Positions 1 to 6,211 are shown, numbered from the stretch's first letter. The stretch: DNA of 6,211 nt from Verrucomicrobiota bacterium (GCA_003218735.1 QHOJ01000210.1:1-6211), one strand, 5' to 3'. Notes: generated from the sequence alone by a model not told the origin. Made by a program: numbers and translations.

Positions 1-40
1 CGTGATTGCACTAATGGACATTTACACGCTCCATTTCGTC

Positions 41-1663
41 TCATTCAGCCGCGACGTGCGGCCCTTTGGCGGCGACCGAACGTTTCATAAAGAAAACCAG
101 AGCGAGGAGCGCGACAGCGACTACAGCAAAGATGAAGAAGACATCAAAGTAAGCCAGGGACGACGATTGTTGTTCGCGCAGGTTAGCGAGACTTTGCAGC
201 GCCACCTGATTTGCGGCAACCGGGTCTCCGCTCTGCTGAAGAAAAACACGTTGCGTTTGATCGACATAGGAATTCACCGCTGGATTCAGCGGGTCGAGGT
301 TTTCGCCGAGCCGCAAACTGTGGAATTGATCGCGCCGCTGCTGGATTGTTTGAGCGAGCGAAGTTCCAACGCTGCCGCCTTCGTTGCGCAGTAGCGCAAG
401 CAAGCCGACTGCCGCGCCGCGCAGTTGTGGTGGAATGTTGATGAACGCGGCGACGTTGAGCGGAGCAAAAATCGTGGAAAGACCCATGATGAAGACCACG
501 CGCGGCCAGACGATTTGCCACGGACTGATTTCCAAATTCAATCGCGACATCCAGTAACCGCCGATTCCGAGGACGAAAAGACCCGCAGCCATGAGATAAC
601 GCGCGTCGACGCCCCGGCCTAACAACCAGCCGACGATCACGAGCATGATGATCGAAAAAATTGCCGCTGGCGAGAGTACCAGCCCCGAGGTGGTAGCATC
701 ATAGCCGAAGAGCGATTGGAGCAATGCAGGAAGGCTCACGCTGTTCGCGTAGAGAGTGGCGAACGCGCAAAAAATGATCATGCAACAGACGCGAAAGTTT
801 GGGTCCTTCAGCGTCCGGAAATTGATCAGCGGATTATCGTAGCGCTTCTCTCGAATAATTAGACCGACCAAGCCAAGCACGAAGAGCAGTGCCAGCCCTT
901 GCACGCGCAGAAAAGGATCGCCAAACCAATCCCACTCCTGGCCTTTGCTAACCAAAACTTCCCACGAAGTCATGGTGACCGCCAGCAGGCTAAGACCAAG
1001 CGTATCGAATGCTCGATTCTGTCTACGAGCTTCGGCGCTTTGCGCTTTGAGATAGGGCGGATCGAACACGAGCGCGTTGCACATGACTAGCGCGAGAAGT
1101 CCGACGGGTACGTTGATATAAAAAACCCAGCGCCAACCGTAATTATCCGTAACGTAGCCGCCGAGAGTCGGCCCGACGACCGGCGCAAGCAACGCGGCGA
1201 TGCTGAAAGCCGTCTGAGCTGTGCCTTGTTTCTCTTTCGGAAAGGCATCCAAGAGCACGGCCTGACTGGAAGGTTGCAATCCACCGCCGGCCAGACCTTG
1301 AAGAACGCGCGAGAAGATTAGCATGTTCAAACTCGTGGCCATTCCGCACAACGCGGATGCGACCGTAAAGACCAGGATCGACAGGAGAAAATAATTGCGA
1401 CGGCCAAGTCGAATCGAGAGCCAGCCGGAAATTGGGAGAATAATCGCGTTGGCAGCTAGATAACTCGTGATGACCCATTCGCCGTCGGTCACGGCCGCCG
1501 ATAATCCGCCAGCGATGTGACGCAGCGCCACATTCGCGATCGTGGTGTCCAACACTTCCATGAATGTCGGAATGACGACTGCGAGTGCGACGAACCACGG
1601 ATTGACGGCGCGCAGATCTGCCGTTGCCGAGTATTCCGGCACGGCGATCGATGACGTGCTCAT
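41..1663 (-). CDS. emrB: EmrB-type DHA2 family drug:H+ antiporter (MFS, 14 helices)
   Basis: This 540-residue inner-membrane transporter pumps drugs or other amphipathic compounds out in exchange for protons, together with the EmrA adaptor encoded just upstream. The N-terminus reaches helix 1 at about residue 22. LDTTIANVALRHIAG (38-52) is the D1 motif of 14-helix drug antiporters. The motif-A-like loop GWLSIRLGRRN is at 80-90, RVLQGLAGGGL (motif B, with Arg119) at 119-129, and APVVGPTLGGY (antiporter motif C) at 160-170. WRWVFYINVPVG at 177-188 is also typical of EmrB. A periplasmic loop rich in Gln and Arg lies at about 438-500 before the last helix (504-526), as in DHA2 proteins, and the C-terminus is short and basic. 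Length agrees with the family (about 510-540). The start ATG shares one base with the emrA TAA (TAATG), which implies coupled translation and roughly matched amounts of the two subunits. The sequence is intact. Its substrate cannot be told from sequence. Confidence 0.95.
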   Translation of the reverse strand: MSTSSIAVPEYSATADLRAVNPWFVALAVVIPTFMEVLDTTIANVALRHIAGGLSAAVTDGEWVITSYLAANAIILPISGWLSIRLGRRNYFLLSILVFTVASALCGMATSLNMLIFSRVLQGLAGGGLQPSSQAVLLDAFPKEKQGTAQTAFSIAALLAPVVGPTLGGYVTDNYGWRWVFYINVPVGLLALVMCNALVFDPPYLKAQSAEARRQNRAFDTLGLSLLAVTMTSWEVLVSKGQEWDWFGDPFLRVQGLALLFVLGLVGLIIREKRYDNPLINFRTLKDPNFRVCCMIIFCAFATLYANSVSLPALLQSLFGYDATTSGLVLSPAAIFSIIMLVIVGWLLGRGVDARYLMAAGLFVLGIGGYWMSRLNLEISPWQIVWPRVVFIMGLSTIFAPLNVAAFINIPPQLRGAAVGLLALLRNEGGSVGTSLAQTIQQRRDQFHSLRLGENLDPLNPAVNSYVDQTQRVFLQQSGDPVAANQVALQSLANLREQQSSSLAYFDVFFIFAVVAVALLALVFFMKRSVAAKGPHVAAE

Positions 1664-1667
1664 TATT
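1660..1667 (-). promoter_or_regulatory. TAATG stop-start overlap coupling emrA to emrB
   Basis: On the minus strand the emrA TAA (1665-1663) and the emrB ATG (1663-1661) share the A at 1663. There is no good Shine-Dalgarno sequence 5-10 bases upstream, so re-initiation by ribosomes finishing emrA is the likely way emrB is translated. Confidence 0.6.
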
Positions 1668-3144
1668 TCGCCAACTTGGCGCTTTTAGCTGGAGACGGCT
1701 GCGGGATTAGTTCTTGTAAAAATTTCCCTGCGTTCGGTCCTGTCGGTTTGCTCCGCAAATCGACTGATGGCGTAACCGAAAGTCCAACGAACAGCGGAAC
1801 CTTATCGGGATCATAATTCACAAGATCGATCCGCACGGGAAGACGTTGCACAACTTTTACGAAATTGCCGGTCGCGTTCTGTGGCGGTAATAGCGCCAGA
1901 GTCGAGCCAGTGCCAAAGGTAAAACCGGAAATGCGTCCCTCGAATTTGTGTTTGCTGCCATACATGTCGGCCTTGACCGCGACCCGTTGTCCAATTCGCA
2001 AATTGTGCAGCTGTGTTTCCTTGAAATTCGCGTCCACCCAAATGTCGCGCAGCGATCGGATCGCCATCAAACTTTGGCCTGCCTGCACGTTGTTTCCGGG
2101 ATTGACGTTGCGACGTGTGATAACGCCGTCTATTTCGGCCACGATTGTGGAGTAGCGCAGATTCAGTTTTGCTTGATCAAGATCACGCTGTGCCTGCATC
2201 AATTTCGCTTCGGCTTGTTTCAAACCCGGCGCGGTCTTGATGATCTCTGCATAAATCTTGTTGATATCGCCGCCTGGGTCGCGCCTATAAAATTCCTCCA
2301 CCACTTGTTTCGGCGTCAGGTCCCATGATGAAGAGACAACTCCGAGTTGGGCCGCCGCTTCCATAAGGTTGCCAAGTGCTTCGCGAACCGACGAAAAAGT
2401 TTGATCGAGATTCGGCGGGACATCGGCAAGATTTGCGCCTTCCGGCGGTTGGGCCGGCAAACCGAGAGCGGCGCGCGCCTGATAAACATTTTCCAGCGCT
2501 TGCTTCACCTGTGCATTCGCCACGCCGAGCTGCTCGCGTTTCTGATCGAACTCTTCCTTGCTTGCTACTTTGGTCTCGAGAAGCTTCTTAGAGCGATCGA
2601 ACTCCGCTTGGGCCAGCATTTGCGTCGCCTTACTCTGTTCCCATGTCGCAACGCGCGCCCGGATGAGAGCGACCTGATTGTCCACATCTTCAATCGCGTG
2701 CTGTAGCTTAAACCGCAAGCCGCGTGCTTGCGCAATCTGACTGCGGACGGTCGCTTGGGCCGTTACCAGCTCTGCTTGCGCCGTATCGACGGCCGCCTGT
2801 TTGATTGCGACCTGCACACGAAACGGTTCGGGATCTAGCTCGACAAGGACGTCGCCTTTCTTTACCCGATTGTTGTCGTCAACAAGGACGCGCGCGACCT
2901 GTCCACTTACGCGCGGTGCGACGAACGTGACATAACTGTTCACATAAGCGTCGTCAGTCGAGACCGTGTGCAGCGCGTGAAAAATTCGCGGAATGATCAC
3001 AAAAACGATCACGACCGCTCCAACGACAACGAGCGCAGTACGTAGTTTAGCTTTTCTTGAAGCGAGAACGCCCGCCAATCTTCCTCGAGTTTGGCCAGGC
3101 GCAGGTTTGGAAGGCGGTGCGAAACTTGATTCTTCAGTGGCCAT
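1663..3144 (-). CDS. emrA: EmrA/HlyD-type membrane-fusion adaptor of a multidrug efflux pump
   Basis: This 493-residue periplasmic adaptor links an inner-membrane DHA2 transporter to an outer-membrane channel. I chose the ATG at 3144 (MATEESS) because it gives the normal short cytosolic N-terminus before a single membrane segment at about 35-55; an in-frame ATG at 3276 would run into gnd. STDDAYVNSYVTFVAPRVSG (62-81) is the EmrA signature, followed by the first half of the lipoyl domain (VKKGDVLVELDPEPF, 94-108). Coiled-coil arms span about 110-228 and 306-330. The second lipoyl half is STIVAEIDGVITRRNVNPGN (332-351). The beta-barrel carries IWVDANFKETQL, and GTGSTLALLPPQNATGNFVK plus VVQRLPVRI (411-439) are typical of EmrA. 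E. coli EmrA is about 390 residues. The surplus lies mainly in a Pro/Gly-rich, less coiled stretch at about 228-305, between the arms. The Shine-Dalgarno site is weak. The stop overlaps the emrB start by one base. The substrate is unknown. Confidence 0.93.
   Translation of the reverse strand: MATEESSFAPPSKPAPGQTRGRLAGVLASRKAKLRTALVVVGAVVIVFVIIPRIFHALHTVSTDDAYVNSYVTFVAPRVSGQVARVLVDDNNRVKKGDVLVELDPEPFRVQVAIKQAAVDTAQAELVTAQATVRSQIAQARGLRFKLQHAIEDVDNQVALIRARVATWEQSKATQMLAQAEFDRSKKLLETKVASKEEFDQKREQLGVANAQVKQALENVYQARAALGLPAQPPEGANLADVPPNLDQTFSSVREALGNLMEAAAQLGVVSSSWDLTPKQVVEEFYRRDPGGDINKIYAEIIKTAPGLKQAEAKLMQAQRDLDQAKLNLRYSTIVAEIDGVITRRNVNPGNNVQAGQSLMAIRSLRDIWVDANFKETQLHNLRIGQRVAVKADMYGSKHKFEGRISGFTFGTGSTLALLPPQNATGNFVKVVQRLPVRIDLVNYDPDKVPLFVGLSVTPSVDLRSKPTGPNAGKFLQELIPQPSPAKSAKLAK
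1669..1681. repeat. 13-base palindrome at the emrA/emrB junction
   Basis: CGCCAACTTGGCG is a perfect inverted repeat of 6 + 1 + 6 bases and lies 5 bases before the emrB start codon on the minus strand, inside the last codons of emrA. In RNA it could form a 5-base-pair stem with a 3-base loop where the emrB ribosome site would be. No recognisable Shine-Dalgarno sequence is otherwise present there. It could be a chance result of the codons for Ser-Ala-Lys-Leu-Ala-Lys. Confidence 0.45.
2224..2463 (-). other. Enlarged tip region of the EmrA coiled-coil hairpin
   Basis: Residues about 228-307 of the adaptor separate the two coiled-coil arms. The stretch contains GLPAQPPEGANLADVPPNLD, then a short amphipathic helix (SVREALGNLMEAAAQLG), then SSWDLTPKQVVEEFYRRDPG and INKIYAEIIKTAPGL. 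E. coli EmrA has a much shorter connection here. The hairpin tip is the part expected to meet the outer-membrane channel, so an added subdomain could reflect a different partner (inference). Boundaries are by eye. Confidence 0.5.
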
Positions 3145-3232
3145 GACGGTGAATCTTTCGCACGGCGTTAGTAGGCCAGATCGCCGGTTGCCCCGAAAAA
3201 CACCAAAGTATCCGAATGAAGAGAAATTTGCT
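3145..3232 (-). other. 88-base gap between gnd and emrA
   Basis: This is the only sizeable gene-free stretch in the window. I looked for a sigma-70-type promoter, a terminator hairpin with a T-run and an operator-like inverted repeat, and found none that is convincing. The best -35-like box (TTGGTG, near 3206-3201) has only a poor -10 partner. The emrA frame is open across the gap back to an ATG at 3276 inside gnd, but the residues it would add do not resemble an adaptor N-terminus. A promoter or regulator site for the pump could be here, but the sequence does not show one clearly. Confidence 0.4.
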
Positions 3233-4258
3233 TCATAGCCGTTCGGCCGCTTTTTCCAGGTGCCCGCCAAACCCAAAACGAATCGCGGAGAGCAAGCGGT
3301 CCTGATAATCCGCCTCGCCGCGTGAGGCGAACCGTTCGTACAGCGCGGTGGTCAATACCGGCACTGGAACGCCTTCATCAATCGCAGCCTTGATCGTCCA
3401 ACGGCCTTCGCCGGAATCAGAGATGCGGCCGGCGAATTTCGTCAGCTTCGCGTCCGCAGCCAAGGCGCTCGCTGTCAGATCCAACAGCCATGATGCGATT
3501 ACGCTGCCGCGTCTCCAGACTTCGACGATATCGGCCAGATTGAGGTCGTGTTGATAATGCTCCGGATCGCGCAACGGTGTCGTCTCGGCATCGGCTTCAC
3601 TTTGCCATGCTCCCGCGTTGGCGGATTTCAAAACGCCCAAGCCCTCGGCATAAGCGGCCATGAGTCCGTACTCGATGCCGTTATGAACCATCTTGACGAA
3701 GTGGCCGGCGCCGTTGAGGCCGCAATGCAAATACCCTTGTTCGGCGGTCCCACCGAGTTTCTCGCGACCAGGGGTCCTCGGAATGCTACCGATCCCCGGA
3801 GCGAGAGTGGCGAAGATTGGATCGAGCTGTTGAATTACGTCCCTTTCTCCGCCGATCATCATGCAGTAACCACGTTCCAATCCCCAGATGCCGCCGCTTG
3901 TGCCCACGTCGACATAATGAATTCCTTTAGAGGCCAGTTCCTTTGCGCGACGAATGTCATCGACGTAGTACGAATTGCCGCCGTCGATGATCGCGTCGCC
4001 CGATTCCAGTGGTTTGGAAAGTGCCGCGACGGTTTCTTCAGTAGGCGCACCGGATGGGAGCATGATCCAGAGGGCGCGCGGTGCGCTGAGCTTTTCAACG
4101 AGTTCCTCGAGCGAGTAGGCCGGCGCTGGACCTTCTTTCGCGAGTGCATTAACGTTTTCCCGGTTTCGGTCGAACACAACGCATTGATGCCCGCCCTTAG
4201 TCAGGCGTCGCGCCATGTTTCCACCCATCCTGCCAAGGCCAATCATTCCAATTTGCAT
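3233..4258 (-). CDS. gnd: 6-phosphogluconate dehydrogenase (decarboxylating), short form
   Basis: This 341-residue cytosolic enzyme oxidises 6-phosphogluconate to ribulose 5-phosphate and CO2 in the pentose phosphate pathway. The N-terminal Rossmann motif [13 protein letters not shown] is at 7-19. The second strand ends in VVFDRN with an acidic Asp30, which usually favours NAD over NADP; the classical NADP enzymes carry an Asn-Arg-Ser/Thr-type loop there. IIDGGNS lies at 90-96, and the substrate-binding [15 protein letters not shown] at 117-131 contains Ser121-Gly122-Gly123. [10 protein letters not shown] at 189-198 carries the catalytic Lys189 and Glu196. [11 protein letters not shown] (251-261) and [10 protein letters not shown] (279-288) are further family hallmarks. 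The classic E. coli enzyme is about 468 residues; this is the compact type of about 300-340 residues seen in many bacteria (often called GndA/YqeC-like). The ATG at 4258 begins the Rossmann strand directly, 2 bases after the aquaporin stop. No clear Shine-Dalgarno is close enough, so translation may be coupled. No glucose-6-phosphate dehydrogenase gene is in the window. Confidence 0.95.
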   Translation of the reverse strand: MQIGMIGLGRMGGNMARRLTKGGHQCVVFDRNRENVNALAKEGPAPAYSLEELVEKLSAPRALWIMLPSGAPTEETVAALSKPLESGDAIIDGGNSYYVDDIRRAKELASKGIHYVDVGTSGGIWGLERGYCMMIGGERDVIQQLDPIFATLAPGIGSIPRTPGREKLGGTAEQGYLHCGLNGAGHFVKMVHNGIEYGLMAAYAEGLGVLKSANAGAWQSEADAETTPLRDPEHYQHDLNLADIVEVWRRGSVIASWLLDLTASALAADAKLTKFAGRISDSGEGRWTIKAAIDEGVPVPVLTTALYERFASRGEADYQDRLLSAIRFGFGGHLEKAAERL

Positions 4259-4260
4259 AT

Positions 4261-5124
4261 TTATTTTGCTAAAGTAGTCCTGGTAGAAGAACCTAAGAAT
4301 TGCGAGGGCGCTGTTCGATATCCGCAGTGGAATATGCAGCGCTTGTTATTCGCGTGGTGCAGCTTCGCGCAAATGGGACCTACCCCTCCGCGAACCCTGA
4401 GAAAAATCTCGGCGGCGGCTAGCATGCCTAACGGGGGCGCGGTAAAATAGATCCAAAGCGCGTGCCAATAGTTGGCAGAAAATGCCGAACCAAGTGTTCG
4501 TGCCGGGTTCGTGCTCATCCCGGACAGCGGCCATTCGAAGGTCCAATATATCGCGATCAGTGCGCCGGCAAAGTACGGTGTGTATCGTGCGACGTCTTTA
4601 CGATTGGACACGAACAGGACCGTAATCATCAGAATAAAAGAAATCGTCATTTCTGCGACAAAGGCGGCAGCGTTGCCATACCTGCCAGGAATTGTCACCG
4701 CGTAGCGTACCGCGGGGTCACCCGGCGCACCCAGCAGCAGATATGTAGCGATCACGACACCGCTAATCCCGCCAATGAGTTGCGCGGCAACGTAGAATAC
4801 CGCATCTGAGAAGTCCATCTTTCCCAATCGATAAAACGTGAGCGTTACGCCCGGATTGAAATGAGCTCCGGACTGCTTACCCCAAGGTGAGGTGACAATC
4901 GCGACAACAGTGGCGCCCATGCCTAATCCCATAACGGCCCGGCGAAAGAAGCTGTTAGCGATAACATGTCGGACCGGTGAAGCAGGATGTTGTAACAAGG
5001 TTGCGATTGCGCATGTAGAGAACATGTACAAACCAAGCTCACCAGCTTCCATCAGATACTCCGGCCAATGGAAACGTAAGTTGCCAAACGCGTTAACAGC
5101 ATTAGCTCTGGTCATTCCGATCAT
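4261..5124 (-). CDS. Aquaporin-family (MIP) channel with atypical pore motifs
   Basis: This 287-residue inner-membrane channel has the six-helix MIP layout, with helices at about 22-44, 63-80, 107-131, 152-173, 182-199 and 218-243. The first half-helix motif is GAHFNPGVT with NPG (90-92) instead of NPA. The second is [12 protein letters not shown] with a normal NPA (206-208) and the conserved filter Arg209. Aligning by hand to AqpZ/GlpF by distance from the two motifs puts Gly70, Trp194 and Met203 at the other selectivity-filter positions. That matches neither the classical water filter (Phe/His/Thr-type) nor the glycerol filter (Trp/Gly/Phe), so the transported solute cannot be inferred. After helix 6 there is a Cys/His-rich cytosolic segment with C252, H256, H257, C263 and C267 ([16 protein letters not shown]), which I recall as a recurring tail in a bacterial MIP subgroup, and then about 20 nondescript residues. 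It lies 11 bases after the DUF6510 gene and 2 bases before the dehydrogenase, consistent with one operon. Confidence 0.9.
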   Translation of the reverse strand: MIGMTRANAVNAFGNLRFHWPEYLMEAGELGLYMFSTCAIATLLQHPASPVRHVIANSFFRRAVMGLGMGATVVAIVTSPWGKQSGAHFNPGVTLTFYRLGKMDFSDAVFYVAAQLIGGISGVVIATYLLLGAPGDPAVRYAVTIPGRYGNAAAFVAEMTISFILMITVLFVSNRKDVARYTPYFAGALIAIYWTFEWPLSGMSTNPARTLGSAFSANYWHALWIYFTAPPLGMLAAAEIFLRVRGGVGPICAKLHHANNKRCIFHCGYRTAPSQFLGSSTRTTLAK

Positions 5125-5132
5125 TGGCCTAG

Positions 5133-5138
5133 TCCTTA
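5133..5138 (-). promoter_or_regulatory. Shine-Dalgarno site overlapping the upstream stop, for the aquaporin
   Basis: TAAGGA on the minus strand contains both the TAA stop of the DUF6510-fusion gene (5138-5136) and an AAGGA ribosome site 8 bases before the ATG at 5124. It supports the ATG at 5124 over the in-frame ATG three codons later (5115), and suggests terminating ribosomes re-initiate on the aquaporin. Confidence 0.65.
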
Positions 5139-5603
5139 CGAGCTGACTGACGTGTATTGGCGTTTCTCCGCAGCCGCGTCGCGTCGTTTGGGCACGCGGG
5201 CAAACAACATTCCCAAAGTCTCACTCATGGTCGGATGAGTGAACACAGCGTCTCGTAATAGCGTATAAAGCGCCCCTGCCAGCATTGCGACCTGAACGTT
5301 ACCCATTAATTCTCCTGCCGCCGGCCAGAAAGCAGCGAAACCAAGCTTTCTGAGAATCAGAGCTACCGGCCGGACTCGACGAGTTGTGATGTATCGAGGA
5401 TCAAAAAGGAGTGCGTGCTGACAAACGGAGCACCGCGCCACGAGACCGGGACCTTGCATGTATACATGTGCCTCAGCAAAGCGCTTTATTGCGCCGCAGT
5501 GCGCACACTGTCCCTCTGCAGCTGTAACATCCATGGCAAATATGTTGCTCAACTCACCCGCGGCAGCGTTACCATCAAGGTAGTCATCGATATTCGGATT
5601 CAT
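5136..5603 (-). CDS. DUF6510-type zinc-ribbon-like protein fused in frame to a disulfide-oxidoreductase dimerisation tail
   Basis: This 155-residue protein of unknown function starts at an ATG with a strong AGGAG site and overlaps the flavoprotein stop. Residues 9-66 match the DUF6510 pattern as I recall it: LDGNAAAGEL near the start, CAHC (C33, C36), then GPGLVARCSVC (C58, C61). The two CxxC pairs look like a small zinc ribbon. DUF6510 proteins are normally only about 80-95 residues. Here the expected end is missing, and after a linker around residues 67-84 the sequence becomes LGFAAFWPAAGELMGNVQVA and then FTHPTMSETL (121-130). That pattern, with its HPT, is the end of the dimerisation domain of mercuric/glutathione-reductase-like flavoenzymes. 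No FAD or NAD domain of such an enzyme is present. The last 15 residues (RRDAAAEKRQYTSVSS region) are charged and polar. The gene sits between the flavoprotein and the aquaporin (11-base gap). DUF6510 is probably an accessory to the neighbouring oxidoreductase (inference). Whether the chimera is functional or a deletion scar is unknown. Confidence 0.8.
   Translation of the reverse strand: MNPNIDDYLDGNAAAGELSNIFAMDVTAAEGQCAHCGAIKRFAEAHVYMQGPGLVARCSVCQHALLFDPRYITTRRVRPVALILRKLGFAAFWPAAGELMGNVQVAMLAGALYTLLRDAVFTHPTMSETLGMLFARVPKRRDAAAEKRQYTSVSS
5184..5351 (-). other. Pyridine-nucleotide-disulfide oxidoreductase C-terminal remnant within the DUF6510 gene
   Basis: Residues 85-140 of the DUF6510-fusion protein resemble the final helix-strand part of a Pyr_redox_dim domain. 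An AAGELM stretch and VQVAMLAG are followed by LLRDAVFTHPTMSE and LFARVP. In intact glutathione/mercuric-reductase-type enzymes the His of the HPT triplet is the catalytic base contributed across the dimer interface. Only this piece is present; the FAD-binding Rossmann fold, the redox CxxxxC and the NAD domain are absent from the window. The boundary is approximate, and the match is from memory rather than from a search. Confidence 0.65.
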
Positions 5604-6211
5604 TGTCGTTCTCCTGTGGGGCCAAAACGCTCCGTCCTTATCTTTTCAGGGTCATTGCCTGAGGAGGTAAGGAGTCTCGACGCACTTTCTACGAACGATG
5701 TGGGGCCGCAAACGTAGCAAGTCGGGACAAGCTTTGATGGCCAGGTGGTATTCGCGATCAGGGCGGCGTCGATGCGGCTGGGCGGTCGCGGCCAATCCTT
5801 TGGAGCAACTCGTGTGTAGGCGTACGTAAGGTTCATAGAACGGTCGTGATCAGATAGCGCCTGGAGTTCCTCGCGGTAAAAGACCGCTTGTCGTTCGCGG
5901 ACGGAATACAACAATCGAAACGGCGCGGTACTGCCCGCCAACGCACGCGAGCGAATCATGGCCATGAGCGGGACAATGCCCGAACCCCCTGCTACTAGCT
6001 GGATCGGCTCAGTCTGTTGGGCGCGCCACACGAACCAACCTCCGATCGGACCTCGCAACTCCAGACGGTCGCTGACTGCAATTTCTTGTGTGAGATAGGG
6101 TGAGACTTCGCCGTCAGGCAGTCGTTCGACGGTTAGTTCAACGCGCCTTTCAGAGTTCGGCGCAGAGGCGATCGAGTATGATCTAACCGCAGAGTATCCA
6201 TCTGAGGCCGT
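5600..6211 (-). CDS. Ferredoxin-reductase-like FAD/NAD(P)H oxidoreductase, 5' end missing at window edge
   Basis: The reading frame is open from the right edge to a TGA at 5602-5600, giving 203 residues of a C-terminal fragment; the true start lies outside the window. An internal TTG at 6058 is not the start, because conserved family sequence continues upstream of it. Fragment residues 10-13 read RSYS within RSYSIASAPN, the FAD-binding R-x-Y-S/T-S signature of the ferredoxin-NADP reductase superfamily. GPIGGW follows at 55-60 and the NAD(P)-binding GGSGIVP at 75-81. YSVR at 102-105, CGPTSF at 168-173 and a terminal ERFG at 194-197 complete the normal domain order, and the C-terminus is intact with no 2Fe-2S domain after it. 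The family moves electrons between NAD(P)H and a partner redox protein in the cytosol; the partner here is not visible. By recall, this subtype sits beside a sulfite-oxidase-like molybdoenzyme and DUF6510, and the latter is indeed the next gene. The stop overlaps the next start by four bases (ATGA). I am confident of the family and unsure of the substrate. Confidence 0.9.
   Translation of the reverse strand, partial: TASDGYSAVRSYSIASAPNSERRVELTVERLPDGEVSPYLTQEIAVSDRLELRGPIGGWFVWRAQQTEPIQLVAGGSGIVPLMAMIRSRALAGSTAPFRLLYSVRERQAVFYREELQALSDHDRSMNLTYAYTRVAPKDWPRPPSRIDAALIANTTWPSKLVPTCYVCGPTSFVESASRLLTSSGNDPEKIRTERFGPTGERQ
5611..5615 (-). promoter_or_regulatory. Shine-Dalgarno site for the DUF6510-fusion gene
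   Basis: AGGAG on the minus strand lies 7 bases before the ATG at 5603. It sits inside the last codons of the flavoprotein gene. It fixes the start of the downstream gene and, with the ATGA overlap, suggests coupled translation. Confidence 0.75.

Noticed and set aside
13..35. Inverted repeat AATGGA/TCCATT downstream of emrB as a possible terminator
   Set aside because: The stem is only 6 AT-rich pairs with an 11-base loop and no T-run on the transcript strand. It is too weak to call.
2..394. A plus-strand open frame of 130 codons at the left edge
   Set aside because: It is antisense to the conserved C-terminal part of emrB and shows no family resemblance.
3145..3276. A 44-residue longer N-terminus for EmrA, starting at the ATG at 3276
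   Set aside because: It would overlap gnd by 44 bases, and the added residues do not look like an adaptor leader. The ATG at 3144 gives the usual N-terminus.
4261..4330. Frameshifted C-terminus of the aquaporin
   Set aside because: The last ~20 residues look nondescript, but the conserved Cys/His tail before them is intact and the stop fits the tight spacing to gnd, so there is no positive sign of a frameshift.
3548..4450. A 300-codon open frame on the plus strand
   Set aside because: It lies antisense to gnd and the end of the aquaporin, has no recognisable domain, and both minus-strand genes are clear family members. It is a by-product of their codon use.
5600..6058. Flavoprotein starting at the internal TTG at 6058
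   Set aside because: The frame continues to the window edge and carries the conserved RSYS FAD motif upstream of that TTG, so the gene is simply cut by the edge.

Overview
The window holds six protein-coding genes, all on the minus strand, so transcription runs from high to low coordinates. There are no RNA genes, insertion sequences, CRISPR arrays or long repeats that I can see. Base composition looks even (mid-50s % GC by eye). An EmrA/EmrB-type tripartite efflux pair points to a Gram-negative-type envelope. The protein flavour resembles uncultured soil Verrucomicrobia or Acidobacteria, but that is an impression from recall and not a proof.

In transcription order: (1) 6211-5600, the C-terminal two thirds of a ferredoxin-reductase-like FAD/NAD(P)H flavoprotein, cut by the window edge. 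(2) 5603-5136, a small protein with two CxxC pairs that I recognise as DUF6510. Its C-terminal half does not look like DUF6510 but like the last ~55 residues of a mercuric-reductase/glutathione-reductase-type dimerisation domain. (3) 5124-4261, an aquaporin-family (MIP) channel with an NPG first motif and a Cys/His-rich cytosolic tail. (4) 4258-3233, a short-form 6-phosphogluconate dehydrogenase. (5) 3144-1663, an EmrA/HlyD-type periplasmic adaptor with an enlarged hairpin. (6) 1663-41, an EmrB-type 14-helix DHA2 drug:H+ antiporter.

The first four genes are packed with a 4-base ATGA overlap, an 11-base gap whose Shine-Dalgarno overlaps the upstream stop codon, and a 2-base gap. An 88-base gap then separates the dehydrogenase from emrA, and emrA/emrB overlap by one base (TAATG). 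This suggests two translationally coupled blocks: a redox/channel/pentose-phosphate block, and an efflux-pump block that may share the transcript or have its own promoter. The flavoprotein plus DUF6510 pair is, from recall, usually next to a sulfite-oxidase-like molybdopterin oxidoreductase, which would lie beyond the right edge. No outer-membrane TolC-like partner for the pump is visible; it could lie past the left edge.

The most notable observation is the in-frame DUF6510/disulfide-oxidoreductase-tail chimera. After it come the aquaporin's atypical pore residues and the enlarged adaptor hairpin. I do not see clear evidence for a wholly new multi-gene system.
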